DNA from: JACVRW01 sp963808545
Lineage (GTDB): Bacteria > Actinomycetota > Thermoleophilia > Solirubrobacterales > Thermoleophilaceae
Length of the DNA stretch: 64,000 nt
NCBI GenBank assembly: GCA_963808545.1
Contig: CAWEGB010000006.1
Span: forward strand, 248,001 to 312,000
Direction of reading: 5' to 3'
The notes under the pieces were generated by a model. The model saw only the letters and a list, made by a program, of their open reading frames with translations. It was not told the DNA's origin and made no database searches. The translations under genes were made by a program, and so were the position numbers. Below are positions 33,931 to 42,443 of this stretch, one piece after another (within the stretch, counting starts at the first letter, position 1; each line of letters opens with the position of its first letter).

Positions 33931-34983
33931 GTGCGCCGGCGACTTCGCGAGCTGGGCTTCGAGGTCGGCCGCTTCCCGACCGGGGAGCGGAACACCCTGG
34001 TCGACGTGCCGGGGGTGCTGGTGGGCCACCGCACCCTGATCGAGGGAGATCGCCTGCGCACCGGGGTGACGGCGATCCTGCCCCACGACGGCAATCTCTA
34101 CGTCGAGAAAGTGCTCGGCGCCTGCCACGTGATCAACGGCTACGGCAAGCCGACGGGGCTGGTCCAGCTGGCCGAGCTCGGCACGGTCGAGAGCCCGCTC
34201 CTGCTCACCAACACGCTGTCGGTGGGCCCGGTCTGGGAGGGCGGGTTGCGCCACCTGCTCGAGCTCAACCCGGAGGCCGGCAGGGATCGCGACACGGTGA
34301 ACGTGATCGTGACGGAGTGCTTCGACGGCTGGCTGTCCGACTCGCGCGCTCTCGCCGTTCGCCCGGAGCACGCCCTCGAGGCCATCGCCTCGGCGAGCGC
34401 CGACGAGACGCGCGACGGGGCGGTGGGGGCGGGCACCGGCACCACCTGCTTCGGGTACAAGTCCGGCGTCGGGACGTCCTCGCGGCTGGCCGGCGGCGCC
34501 GTGCTCGGTTGTCTCGTGGTCTCGAACTACGGCGCCCGTCGCGACCTCCATCTCCTCACGGGGCCGGTGGACGCCGCTCCACCCGAGGCCGAGCCGCCCG
34601 CGCAGGGTGGCTCGATCGTGATCGTGCTCGCCACCGACGCAGCGCTCGACGAGCGCCGGCTGCGCCGCCTGGCTGCGCGTGCGACCTTCGGCCTGGGCCG
34701 GGCGGGATCGATTGCCTCCCACGGCAGCGGCGAGTTCGCGCTGGCCTTCTCCACCGCGCACCGGATCCCGCACCGGGCGGACAGCTCCGAGCTGGACCTG
34801 AGGCTGCTGCGCGACGACTCTCCCGAGCTGCGCGAGCTGTTCGAGGCGGCCGGCGAGGTGGTGCACGAGGCGGTGCTCAACTCTCTGTGCGCAGCGGAGG
34901 AGATGACGGGCCGGGACGGGAACCGGGTTGAGGCGTTCCCCCATGAGCTGCTCGAGCGAGCCGCCGGAGTGAGGCGTGCCTGA
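33931..34983 (+). CDS. P1-family (DmpA/S58) aminopeptidase
   Basis: A 350-residue N-terminal-nucleophile hydrolase. These proenzymes cleave themselves between Gly and Ser; here the candidate site is G227-S228 in GGSIVIVLATDAALD, so Ser228 would become the catalytic nucleophile of the small subunit. SNYG at 198-201 is a second conserved motif. Substrates include D- and beta-amino acid peptides. GTG start 7 nt after TAAGCT (33918-33923). Its last 8 nt overlap the next gene. Confidence 0.92.
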   Translation: MRRRLRELGFEVGRFPTGERNTLVDVPGVLVGHRTLIEGDRLRTGVTAILPHDGNLYVEKVLGACHVINGYGKPTGLVQLAELGTVESPLLLTNTLSVGPVWEGGLRHLLELNPEAGRDRDTVNVIVTECFDGWLSDSRALAVRPEHALEAIASASADETRDGAVGAGTGTTCFGYKSGVGTSSRLAGGAVLGCLVVSNYGARRDLHLLTGPVDAAPPEAEPPAQGGSIVIVLATDAALDERRLRRLAARATFGLGRAGSIASHGSGEFALAFSTAHRIPHRADSSELDLRLLRDDSPELRELFEAAGEVVHEAVLNSLCAAEEMTGRDGNRVEAFPHELLERAAGVRRA

Positions 34984-35923
34984 GGTCGCGGTGATCGGCG
35001 CGGGCGCGGTGGGCGTGGCCTGCGCCGCCGCGGTCCTCCAGACCGGGGTTGCCGAGCGGCTCGTGCTCTACGACCGCAACGCCGATCGCGCCCGGGGCGA
35101 GGCCCTCGACTTCGAGCACGGCTCCTCTCTGCTCCCGGCGTCGCGCATCGAGGGCCGTCCACTCAGCGAGGCCACTCCGGCCGATCTCGCCATCATGGCC
35201 GCCGGGGCGCGCCCACGGCCCGGCGCTTCGCGCATGGAGGTCCTCGACCAGAACCTCGAGGCCGCCGCCACCGTCGCCGACGCCTTCGAGGACGCGCTGC
35301 CGCGCGTGATGATGGTGGTGACCAACCCGGTGGACCCGATCACCGAGTACCTGATCCGCCGCTTCCGTGGCCGGGGTGAGAACGAGGGCTCGCGCGCACC
35401 GCGCGCTCGCCGTATAGGAATATTCGGCTCGGGCACCGCCCTCGACTCCTGGCGCCTGCGGGAGTGCCTGGCCGCCCGCCTGAGCGTCCACCCTCTGAAT
35501 GTGCACGCCTGGGCGATCGGCGAGCACGGCCTCTCGATGGTCCTGCCCTACTCCTGCGTGAGGGTCGGCCCGTTCACCCTCGACCAGATGGCGGAGCGGC
35601 ACGGGGCGCCGCTGGACCTCGACGAGGTCGACCGCTACGTGCGCCACGCCGGCCCCCGCGTGCACGAGCTGAAGGGCTCGACCACCAGCGCGATCGCCCT
35701 CGTGGCCGCCCGGCTGGCGGTCCACGTCCTGCGTGAGCACGACTACCTGATTCCGGTGAGCGTGCCGGTGGAGGACGGACTCTGCGCGAGCCTCCCCGCC
35801 CGCCTCGGGCCGGCCGGCGCGGGAGAGCCGCTGATGCCCGAGCTCAGCGGCGACGAGCACGAGGCCTGGGAAGCTTCCCTGGCGGGCCTGCGCGAGGCGG
35901 CGAGCCGCATCCCGGCCGTCTGA
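34976..35923 (+). CDS. L-lactate/malate dehydrogenase family protein
   Basis: A 315-residue NAD-dependent 2-hydroxyacid dehydrogenase. VAVIGAGAVGVACA binds the dinucleotide, GSGTALDSWRLR provides the catalytic Asp/Arg segment, and GEHG the catalytic His. The residue after GEHG is Leu rather than the usual Asp, and about ten extra Arg/Gly/Glu residues sit before the GSGT segment, so it is a divergent member. Substrate specificity (lactate, malate or other 2-hydroxy acid) cannot be settled. The GTG lies inside the end of the peptidase gene. Confidence 0.85.
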   Translation: MPEVAVIGAGAVGVACAAAVLQTGVAERLVLYDRNADRARGEALDFEHGSSLLPASRIEGRPLSEATPADLAIMAAGARPRPGASRMEVLDQNLEAAATVADAFEDALPRVMMVVTNPVDPITEYLIRRFRGRGENEGSRAPRARRIGIFGSGTALDSWRLRECLAARLSVHPLNVHAWAIGEHGLSMVLPYSCVRVGPFTLDQMAERHGAPLDLDEVDRYVRHAGPRVHELKGSTTSAIALVAARLAVHVLREHDYLIPVSVPVEDGLCASLPARLGPAGAGEPLMPELSGDEHEAWEASLAGLREAASRIPAV

Positions 35924-35932
35924 GCCGGCGGA

Positions 35933-36799
35933 TCAGACGGTGCGGCCGAGCCCCACCTCGACCTCTTCGAGCTCGACCGCCAGCGCGAGATCGGCGGGCC
36001 GGCGACCGAGGTCGGCCCAGGCCTCGCCGGCGCTGATCTGAAAGCGGTCGAGGAAGTCGTCGGTGTGCATCGGGTCGTGGTGAAAGAGCATCAGCCGACC
36101 GGTCTCCACGCGCTCGGCGAAGCGCAGCGTGTCGGACATGCTCGAGTGGCCCCAGCCCAGGTGGGAGGGGTACTCGGAGTCCGAGTACTGGCAGTCATGC
36201 AGCAGCAGCGTCGAGCCTCTTGCCAGGTCGAAGCCCGAGATCCACTCCGCGTCGTCACGGCTGAGATCGGTGCCCAGCGCGGGCTCGTGGTCGGGGAGGT
36301 AGCACAGCGACGTGTCGCCGTCGGTGATGCGGTAGCCGAGCGTCGGGCCGCGGTGGGTCACCGAGGCGGCCCGTACCGTGGCCGACCCGATCTCCCACTC
36401 GCTGTGCGGGGCGTCGCGAAAGGACACGTCGCAGGGCAGCTCGCGCACCTCCACCGGTGACAGCGGTGCCGAGATGTAGCGAGCGATCCTGTCCTGAAGC
36501 GTGGCGTCGGGCGCCTCCGGGCCCCAGATCACCACATGGGCATCTGGGCGAAACAGCGGCGCGAAGAACATCAGACCCTGGATGTGGTCCAGGTGGAGAT
36601 GGGTGAGCAGGATGAAGATCCGATCCGTCTCGGGCGTCAGCGCCAGCCCCAGGCTGCGAATGCCGGTGCCGGCGTCCAGCACCACCAGCGTGCCGTCGGA
36701 GAGCGTGACCGCGACGCACGAGGTGTTGCCCCCGTAACGGCTCGTCTCCCAGCCGGGGGCCGGCACGGAGCCGCGCGCTCCCCAGATCTTCACCCGCAC
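35933..36799 (-). CDS. Metallo-beta-lactamase-fold hydrolase
   Basis: A 288-residue hydrolase opening with KIWGARGSVPAPG and a YGGNTSCVAV strand, typical of the phosphodiesterase/RNase-Z-like branch. THLHLDHIQG is the HxHxDH metal site (about 66-75), and later His and Asp residues (HDCQYSDSEY, FHHDPMHTD) complete the two-metal centre. It probably cleaves phosphodiesters. Its GTG directly follows the PAS gene stop, so the two are co-transcribed. Confidence 0.9.
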   Translation of the reverse strand: MRVKIWGARGSVPAPGWETSRYGGNTSCVAVTLSDGTLVVLDAGTGIRSLGLALTPETDRIFILLTHLHLDHIQGLMFFAPLFRPDAHVVIWGPEAPDATLQDRIARYISAPLSPVEVRELPCDVSFRDAPHSEWEIGSATVRAASVTHRGPTLGYRITDGDTSLCYLPDHEPALGTDLSRDDAEWISGFDLARGSTLLLHDCQYSDSEYPSHLGWGHSSMSDTLRFAERVETGRLMLFHHDPMHTDDFLDRFQISAGEAWADLGRRPADLALAVELEEVEVGLGRTV

Positions 36800-37216
36800 C
36801 TAGGTCTCCTCGTCGTCCTCGACCGACCAGAAGATCGCCATGGCACCGTGCGTGCCGGACATGGTCACGATCGGGATCGCGGTCACGTGGATCTCGTGCT
36901 CGCGCCCGTCCAGCGCGCGGATGCGGAAGCGTCCCAGCGCCGGGCGGTTGTTGCGCAGGGCCACGGTCAGGGGGAGCTCCTCCCAGGGGATGGGGTTGCC
37001 GCCGTCGTCGAGCGGGCCGAACTCGGTCCCCCAGCGCTCGGGCGCCAGCTGGCCGCCCTCCTCGAAGCGGCGCCCCAGCAGTGCGCCGGCGGCGTCGTTG
37101 TAGAAGACCACCACGCCGTCCGCGTCGACCAGGAACGCCGGTGTGGACAGGCCGGTCATCAGATTGCGCGCGTGGATGAGCTGGAGCGGGCGCTGGCCTT
37201 CGGTCACCCGACGCAC
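36800..37216 (-). CDS. Single-domain PAS protein
   Basis: A 138-residue protein consisting of one PAS domain: PAFLVDADGVVVFYNDAAGALLGRRF opens it (residues 25-50) and REHEIHVTAIPI with AIFWSVEDDE closes it. No effector domain is fused. Immediately upstream of the metallo-hydrolase (TAG then GTG with no gap), it may sense a ligand and control that enzyme, or pass signals to a partner kinase elsewhere. Confidence 0.85.
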   Translation of the reverse strand: MRRVTEGQRPLQLIHARNLMTGLSTPAFLVDADGVVVFYNDAAGALLGRRFEEGGQLAPERWGTEFGPLDDGGNPIPWEELPLTVALRNNRPALGRFRIRALDGREHEIHVTAIPIVTMSGTHGAMAIFWSVEDDEET

Positions 37217-37291
37217 TCTACGAGAGCAACTCTGCCGCCGTCCATGGGTTTCGGGCTTCGCTTACCCGCCCCCCCAACCCGAGGAGTCCTC

Positions 37292-37807
37292 GTGTTCAAA
37301 CGCCTTCTGCCCTCTCCCGCCATGCTGGTGGCGCTGATCGCCCTGTTCCTGTCGATGGGCGGTGTCTCCTACGGCCTCGCCACCGGTGTGATCGACGGCC
37401 GCGAGATCCGGAACAACACGATCACCTACAAGGACGTGAAGAGCGACAAGCTCGGCGGCAAGTCGATCAAGGAATCCGGTCTCGGGCTCGTCCCCGCGGC
37501 GGCCGTGGCCGGCGGCGGTGCGCGCTTCGCCGTGGTCAACGCAGGCGGCCAGGCGGTTCGCGGACGCTCCGTCAGCTCGGCGGCGCGCACGGCCCAGGGC
37601 CGCTACCAGGTGATCTTCGACACCGACATCCGCGGCTGCGCCTACTTCGCCACCGTCGGCAATCCCGCCGCGGGCAACGGGCCGCCCAACAACGGCATCA
37701 GCGTCGGCTCGCTGCCCAGCAACATCAATGGCGTGGCGGTGACCACCGACGCCGGGGGCAACAACCAGCCGGAGGACCGGCCCTTCCACCTGATCGTCAG
37801 CTGCTGA
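37292..37807 (+). CDS. Membrane-anchored or secreted protein of a Thermoleophilia-type family
   Basis: A 171-residue protein. The N-terminal hydrophobic helix (LVALIALFLSMGGVSYG) is followed by a segment rich in Asn and Lys (EIRNNTITYKDVKSDKLGGK) and a beta-rich outer domain. I associate this plan with numerous Solirubrobacterales surface proteins of unknown role. GAGGAG (37281-37286) sets the GTG start. The C-terminus ends in a single Cys, with another near DIRGCAYF, possibly a disulfide. Confidence 0.75.
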   Translation: MFKRLLPSPAMLVALIALFLSMGGVSYGLATGVIDGREIRNNTITYKDVKSDKLGGKSIKESGLGLVPAAAVAGGGARFAVVNAGGQAVRGRSVSSAARTAQGRYQVIFDTDIRGCAYFATVGNPAAGNGPPNNGISVGSLPSNINGVAVTTDAGGNNQPEDRPFHLIVSC

Positions 37808-38089
37808 CCGAGGGAAGCGGGTAGTCCCTCACCTCGGCGAGGAGGGACTGCCCGCCGATCTCCACCGAGCCATCCGCCAGCGGGCGCGAGAGGATGCGCG
37901 AGCCGCGCCCCTGGCGGATGTCCGTCCTCGTAGCGCACGGAGACCGAGCCGGCGGGCGGACGCAGTGCGCCCCACCGGACCGCACTCCTGCGACAGGAGC
38001 CAGGCGGTGCCGACACAGGGATGTCCGGCGAGTGGATTACCGCCGCCGCCGCCGGCGCAGAGGACGCGCAGCAGGTGAAGCGTCGGCAT
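37797..38089 (-). pseudogene. Decayed PhzF-family gene, three frames and a large internal deletion
   Basis: The minus strand reads MPTLHLLRVLCAGGGGGNPL then AGHPCVGTAWLL in one frame, LRPPAGSVSVRYEDG in the second, and IRQGRGSRILSRPLADGSVE to a stop in the third. In intact PhzF-type isomerase-like proteins these segments are N-terminal, central and C-terminal, separated by about 200 more residues. Here they span 293 bp. Two frame changes and one or two deletions are needed, so no functional product is likely. Confidence 0.7.
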
Positions 38090-38136
38090 CGCCGAAAGCT
38101 ATCGGCGTTCGGCCGGCGACGGATAGGGTCTTGCGG

Positions 38137-38619
38137 ATGGCGGGTGAAATCGAGCTGCGTGAGGGGGAGGAGCCGGTCTACCAGGGCCACCCCTCCTGGA
38201 GAGCCCTCGCCTCGTTCTACCTCCTGGGGCTGCTGGTGGCGCTGGCGGTGGTCCTGGTGGTGGCGGTGGCGATCGGAGAGACGGCAATCGGGATCGTTCT
38301 GGGCGGTGTCATCGCCGCTGTCGTCCTGGTCGTCGGCTACCTGCGTCGCGTCTTCACGCGCTACGTGATCACCAGCCAGCGACTGCGCATAAGCCGCGGC
38401 ATTGTGAGCCGCAAGGTGCAGGAGACGCGCCTCGACCGGGTGCAGAACGTGAACTTCGACCAGAGCGTCATCGATCGGATGCTGAGCGTCGGCAGCGTCG
38501 ACTTCGACACCGCGGGCACCGACGACTCGGAGTTCGTGTTCGAGTGGGTGAACGACCCCGAGGGCGTGGTCCGGGCCGTGAACGACGCGATCCACGAGCA
38601 GCGCCTCGCCGGACCGTGA
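38137..38619 (+). CDS. PH-domain (YdbS/bPH2-like) membrane protein
   Basis: A 160-residue protein. Two adjacent membrane helices (about residues 25-70) are followed by a bacterial PH domain: RYVITSQRLRISRGIVSRKV and LDRVQNVNFDQSVIDRMLSV are its typical strand and helix. Function is unknown; such proteins often resist detergent or envelope stress. The ATG is 7 nt after TAGGGT (38124-38129). It overlaps the M23 peptidase by GTGA. Confidence 0.87.
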   Translation: MAGEIELREGEEPVYQGHPSWRALASFYLLGLLVALAVVLVVAVAIGETAIGIVLGGVIAAVVLVVGYLRRVFTRYVITSQRLRISRGIVSRKVQETRLDRVQNVNFDQSVIDRMLSVGSVDFDTAGTDDSEFVFEWVNDPEGVVRAVNDAIHEQRLAGP

Positions 38620-39107
38620 GGCTGGCCACCATCACCGCGGTCTTCACCGCGGTGGTTCCCGCGGCGAACGGGGTGGAGGCGCCCAGGCCGGAGTCCGTCT
38701 TTCCGCTTGCCGGGCCCGCCGACTTCGGTGAGGCGGACGCCCGCTTCGGCGCCTGGCGCGGCGGACGGGCGCACGAGGGCCAGGACGTCTTCGCCGACCC
38801 GGGCACGCCGATCAGATCCACTCGCGACGGCCTGGTGATCGAGAAGGGCGACGACGGCGGGCGAGGCAACTACGTCGCTCTCTGGAGCGCGGACACGCGG
38901 CAGACCTTCGTGTACCTGCACATGCTGCGCCCCACCCCTCTGCGCAAGGGCGAGCGGGTCACGGCCGGCACCCGGATCGGGGCCGTGGGCTGCACCGGCT
39001 CGTGCTGGGGCGACCATCTCCACCTCGAGATTCGGACCGGCCGGGCCACCACCGGGCGGGCCCGGGACCCGCTCCCGTTGCTGCGCCGCCTCGACCCGCA
39101 CCGCTGA
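38616..39107 (+). CDS. M23-family peptidoglycan peptidase
   Basis: A 163-residue protein with a short signal peptide (about 1-20) and an M23/LytM domain. HEGQDVF supplies the first His and Asp, YLHM the middle His, and GDHLHLEI the terminal HxH pair of the zinc site, so it is likely active. No LysM or PG-binding domain is fused. Its GTG overlaps the stop of the PH-domain gene, so an envelope-related pair is plausible. Confidence 0.87.
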   Translation: MRLATITAVFTAVVPAANGVEAPRPESVFPLAGPADFGEADARFGAWRGGRAHEGQDVFADPGTPIRSTRDGLVIEKGDDGGRGNYVALWSADTRQTFVYLHMLRPTPLRKGERVTAGTRIGAVGCTGSCWGDHLHLEIRTGRATTGRARDPLPLLRRLDPHR

Positions 39108-39133
39108 GCACACCCCAGTACGCTGGCGCTCTC

Positions 39134-39436
39134 GTGGACCAGATGGAGCTCCGCAACCGGCTCGTCATGGCCACCCAGATGTGGCGCGAGGCGAGCAACG
39201 ACCCGCTTCCGCGGATGCCTCCGGGGGACCCGCTCGAGCAGCTCAACGGCTTCGAGCTCAAGCTCGTCGACATGCTCTGCGCCCGGGCCACGCCGCAGAC
39301 CGCACGCGACGTCGCCGACAAGACCTGGGACCTGGTGCACGCTCGCCCCGACGAGGATCCGGTGAAGCGGCGCGTGGTGGAATGCCACGAGGCCCTCGCC
39401 CGCCTGTCCGCACGAGGTGGCGGCCCCGGTTTCTAA
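39134..39436 (+). CDS. Conserved hypothetical protein
   Basis: A 100-residue, largely helical, soluble protein (ATQMWREASNDPLPRMPPGD, DMLCARATPQTARDVADKTW). No family recognised. GTG start 9 nt after TACGCT (39119-39124). Its end overlaps one possible start of the next, large signalling gene, so it may be translated with it. Confidence 0.6.
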   Translation: MDQMELRNRLVMATQMWREASNDPLPRMPPGDPLEQLNGFELKLVDMLCARATPQTARDVADKTWDLVHARPDEDPVKRRVVECHEALARLSARGGGPGF

Positions 39437-42014
39437 TGCTCGCTCGATCGTGAGGGAGCTCCCCGAGCTCTTCGACGATCGCGTCAAGGCGCGCTCACTC
39501 GCCTACCTCTTCCTGGCCGGGGCAGCGCTGGGCCTGCTCACGGTGGCCCTGCCCCACTCCGATGAGGTCATGGACCGCGAGCTCCTGCTCGTGGCGGGCG
39601 CCGCCGCCGTGCTGTCCCTGTGCTCCTTCTTCTGGTCCGGGCACGCTCGCCCCTGGCAGCTGCACGCGCTGCTGGCCATCGGCAACGTGCTGCTGTCGCT
39701 CGCCAACTACTACGTCGACGCGACGGTCCTCTACCCGCTGCTCTACACCTGGACGGCGCTGTACGCCTTCTACTTCTTCCGGATCGATACGGCCCTGCTC
39801 CACGTGGCCTTCATCGGTGTCTGTTACGTCGTCGTGCTGATCGCGGTCGAGCCCAGCAGCCCGGTCGTTCGCTGGCTCCTGGCGGTGGGGACGCCACTGG
39901 TGGCCGGCCTGCTGGTCTCCCGCCTGTTGGGCAGAACACGCGCTGAGGCGCTCGAGGCCGATCAGCGCGCCGAGGCACTCCAGGAGAGCGAGACTCGCAC
40001 GCGCCTCGTGCTCGACGGCGCACCTGATGCCTTCGTCGCGCTCGATCGCGACGGGGTGATCACGTCCTGGAACAGTGCCTCCGAGCGCCTCTTCGGCTTC
40101 ACCGCGGGCGAGGCGATCGGAACGCCGATGCGTGAGCTGATCATCCCACCCGAGTTTCGCGAGGGCCACAACCGGCGCCGACAGGAGCTCGTGGCCAACG
40201 CCAGCACGGTCGCTTCGCTGCGCTTCGACCTCGAGTTCATGCACCGTGACGGCACCCGTTTCCCGGGCGAGGCCAACGTGTCCAAGATCGAGATTCAGGG
40301 GGAGCCGTTCATCTCCGGCTTCATTCGCGACACGACCGAGCAGGCCCGCCAGGAGGCGCAGCGCGAAGCGCTCGTGCGCGAGCAGGCGGCGCGGGCCGAG
40401 GCGGAGCGGGTGACGGGGCTCGTGAGCCGGGTGACGCTCCTGGTGGACGCGGCGCTCGTGTCGGGCACGCTCGACGAGATCCTCGCGACGCTCGTGCGAG
40501 AGGTACGCGGCGTGCTCGAGGCGGACGTGGCCACGATCATGCTCGCCGAGGAGGACGAGCGCCTGAGCGTGCGTGCTTCCTCCGGCGCGGGCGAGCCCGC
40601 GACCCCGGGTGGCGAAGAGCCGCCCGAGACGATCGCGTTCGGCGAGGGCTTCGCCGGGCGGGTCGCGCTGTCCCGAGAGGCGCTGCTCACGCACAGACCC
40701 TCGGCCGGCGACCTGCCCGATCCCGGGCTGCGCGGCGCTGATCTGCAATCGCTGATCGGCGTGCCGCTTCTCGCCGAGGAGACCGTGACGGGTGTGCTGG
40801 TGGCCGGCGCCGCTCCGCCCCGGCGCTTCTCGCCCGACGACCTCGCGCTGCTGCGCCTGGCGGCTGACCGGGTGGCGCTGGCCCTTCTGCACGCGCGGAT
40901 CTACGAACGTGAGCACCGCATCGCCGAGACCCTTCAGCGCAGCCTGTTGCCCGACCGCCTGCCCAGGCCGCCGGGGGTGGCCGTGGCGGCCCGCTACGAG
41001 CCCGCCGCGGCCGAAGCCGAGGTGGGGGGCGACTGGTACGACGTGATCCCCCGGCCGGGCGGCGGCGTGGGACTCGTGATGGGCGACGTGGCGGGCAAGG
41101 GCCTGGGCGCCGCGTCGATGGTCGGCCGGCTGCGCAGCGCCCTGCGGGCGTACGCCCTCGAAGGCCACGAGCCCGCACACGTGATGGAGCAGCTCAACCG
41201 GCTCATTTGGGCAGACGGCGGCGAGGGGCAGATGACGACGCTGCTGTATATGGTCGTCGACCCCGGCGAGGGCCAGATGCAGTGGGTGAACGCCGGGCAT
41301 CCCGCCCCGCTGCTCGTTCCCGCCGGGGGTCCGCCGCGCTTCCTCGAGGGCGGCAGCTCGGTACCGCTCGGCGTGCTCCCGTTCGCGGCCTACGAGCAGA
41401 CGACGGCCGGGATGCATCCCGACAGCACCGTGGTGCTCTACACCGACGGGCTGATCGAACGTCCCGGCGAGCACCTCGACGACGGAATGGCCCGGCTCGC
41501 GGCGCGGGTGGGCGAAACGACGGGCGATCCCGAGAACCTCTGCGATCACCTGCTGGCCACGCTGCTGCCCGAGAACGGGGTCACCGACGACGTGGCGATC
41601 CTGGCCCTACACAACCTGCCCGTCCCCGACCGCTTCCGCATCAGCTTCCCGGCCGAGCCCGAGTCCCTCGCGCCCATGCGGTCGATGCTGCGGCGCTGGC
41701 TGCGTCACACCGGATGCAACGAGGCCGAGCTGGTCGAGCTGGTGACCGCCGTGGGCGAGGCCGCCACCAACGCGATCGAACACGCCGGAGGTGCGGCCGG
41801 GCTGCCCTTCCAGGTGGCGGGGCGCCTCGATGACCGCCTCATCGAGCTCTCGGTCCGCGACTTCGGCGCCTGGCGGATTCCTCGCGAGGGCGATCAGGGC
41901 CGCGGCCTCTCGCTAATCGAGGCTCTGACGGATACGGTTGACGTGGCACCGTCCCCGGAGGGAACCACGGTGCGGATGACTCGCAGGCTGGTCGGCAACG
42001 GAGGCACACGGTGA
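39417..42014 (+). CDS. PAS-GAF-PP2C phosphatase-histidine-kinase-like fusion (RsbU/RsbW type)
   Basis: An 865-residue protein. Six membrane helices (about 28-180), a PAS domain (195-305), a coiled linker, a GAF domain (330-500), a SpoIIE/PP2C domain (about 515-735) with EVGGDWYDV and MGDVAGKG, and a HATPase_c anti-sigma kinase domain (about 745-865) with GEAATNAIEHAGG. The phosphatase and kinase of a partner-switching sigma system are joined in one chain. The next gene encodes the STAS substrate. GTG at 39417; 39450 is an alternative start. Confidence 0.9.
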   Translation: MAAPVSNARSIVRELPELFDDRVKARSLAYLFLAGAALGLLTVALPHSDEVMDRELLLVAGAAAVLSLCSFFWSGHARPWQLHALLAIGNVLLSLANYYVDATVLYPLLYTWTALYAFYFFRIDTALLHVAFIGVCYVVVLIAVEPSSPVVRWLLAVGTPLVAGLLVSRLLGRTRAEALEADQRAEALQESETRTRLVLDGAPDAFVALDRDGVITSWNSASERLFGFTAGEAIGTPMRELIIPPEFREGHNRRRQELVANASTVASLRFDLEFMHRDGTRFPGEANVSKIEIQGEPFISGFIRDTTEQARQEAQREALVREQAARAEAERVTGLVSRVTLLVDAALVSGTLDEILATLVREVRGVLEADVATIMLAEEDERLSVRASSGAGEPATPGGEEPPETIAFGEGFAGRVALSREALLTHRPSAGDLPDPGLRGADLQSLIGVPLLAEETVTGVLVAGAAPPRRFSPDDLALLRLAADRVALALLHARIYEREHRIAETLQRSLLPDRLPRPPGVAVAARYEPAAAEAEVGGDWYDVIPRPGGGVGLVMGDVAGKGLGAASMVGRLRSALRAYALEGHEPAHVMEQLNRLIWADGGEGQMTTLLYMVVDPGEGQMQWVNAGHPAPLLVPAGGPPRFLEGGSSVPLGVLPFAAYEQTTAGMHPDSTVVLYTDGLIERPGEHLDDGMARLAARVGETTGDPENLCDHLLATLLPENGVTDDVAILALHNLPVPDRFRISFPAEPESLAPMRSMLRRWLRHTGCNEAELVELVTAVGEAATNAIEHAGGAAGLPFQVAGRLDDRLIELSVRDFGAWRIPREGDQGRGLSLIEALTDTVDVAPSPEGTTVRMTRRLVGNGGTR

Positions 42015-42364
42015 ACGAGGGGCTCGTCGAGCTCGCAATCGAGGAACGTGGCGACGTGGTGGTCGCACGCCTCACCGGGGAGCTGGACATCGCCGGCGCA
42101 TCGGGGACCGGAGAGCGGATCGGCGAGGCCATGCCCATGAACGCCCGCGGCCTCGTCGTCGACATGTCCGATCTCGAGTTCATCGACTCGAGTGGAGTGG
42201 CAATGCTGTTCGGGCTCGTGCGGCGCCTGTCCAGCCGTCGCCAGGAGCTGAGGGTGGTCGCGCCGGAGGGCCGTCCGGTGGCCCGGGTGCTCGAGATCGT
42301 GGAGTTCGACCGGGCGGCGCCGATCAGCGCCGACGTTCAGACGGCCGTGTCCGAGCTGTCCTGA
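42011..42364 (+). CDS. STAS-domain anti-anti-sigma factor
   Basis: A 117-residue protein. LTGELDIAGASG opens the fold, and the DLEFIDSSGVAML loop carries the phosphorylatable Ser-Ser pair. The HATPase part of the upstream protein should phosphorylate it and the PP2C part dephosphorylate it, so the neighbouring genes form a closed switch. GTGA overlap with the preceding gene. Confidence 0.93.
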   Translation: MNEGLVELAIEERGDVVVARLTGELDIAGASGTGERIGEAMPMNARGLVVDMSDLEFIDSSGVAMLFGLVRRLSSRRQELRVVAPEGRPVARVLEIVEFDRAAPISADVQTAVSELS

Positions 42365-42443
42365 GCGCTGCCCGGCACCTCGAGCAACAACCCCACGGCG
42401 CTGTAGACCGTCAACTTGTGGCAGAGGTGCGCGCCGCCTCGGC

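Noticed and set aside
42365..42443. Terminator between the convergent STAS and hydrolase genes
   Set aside because: No stem longer than about 5 bp could be drawn with confidence.
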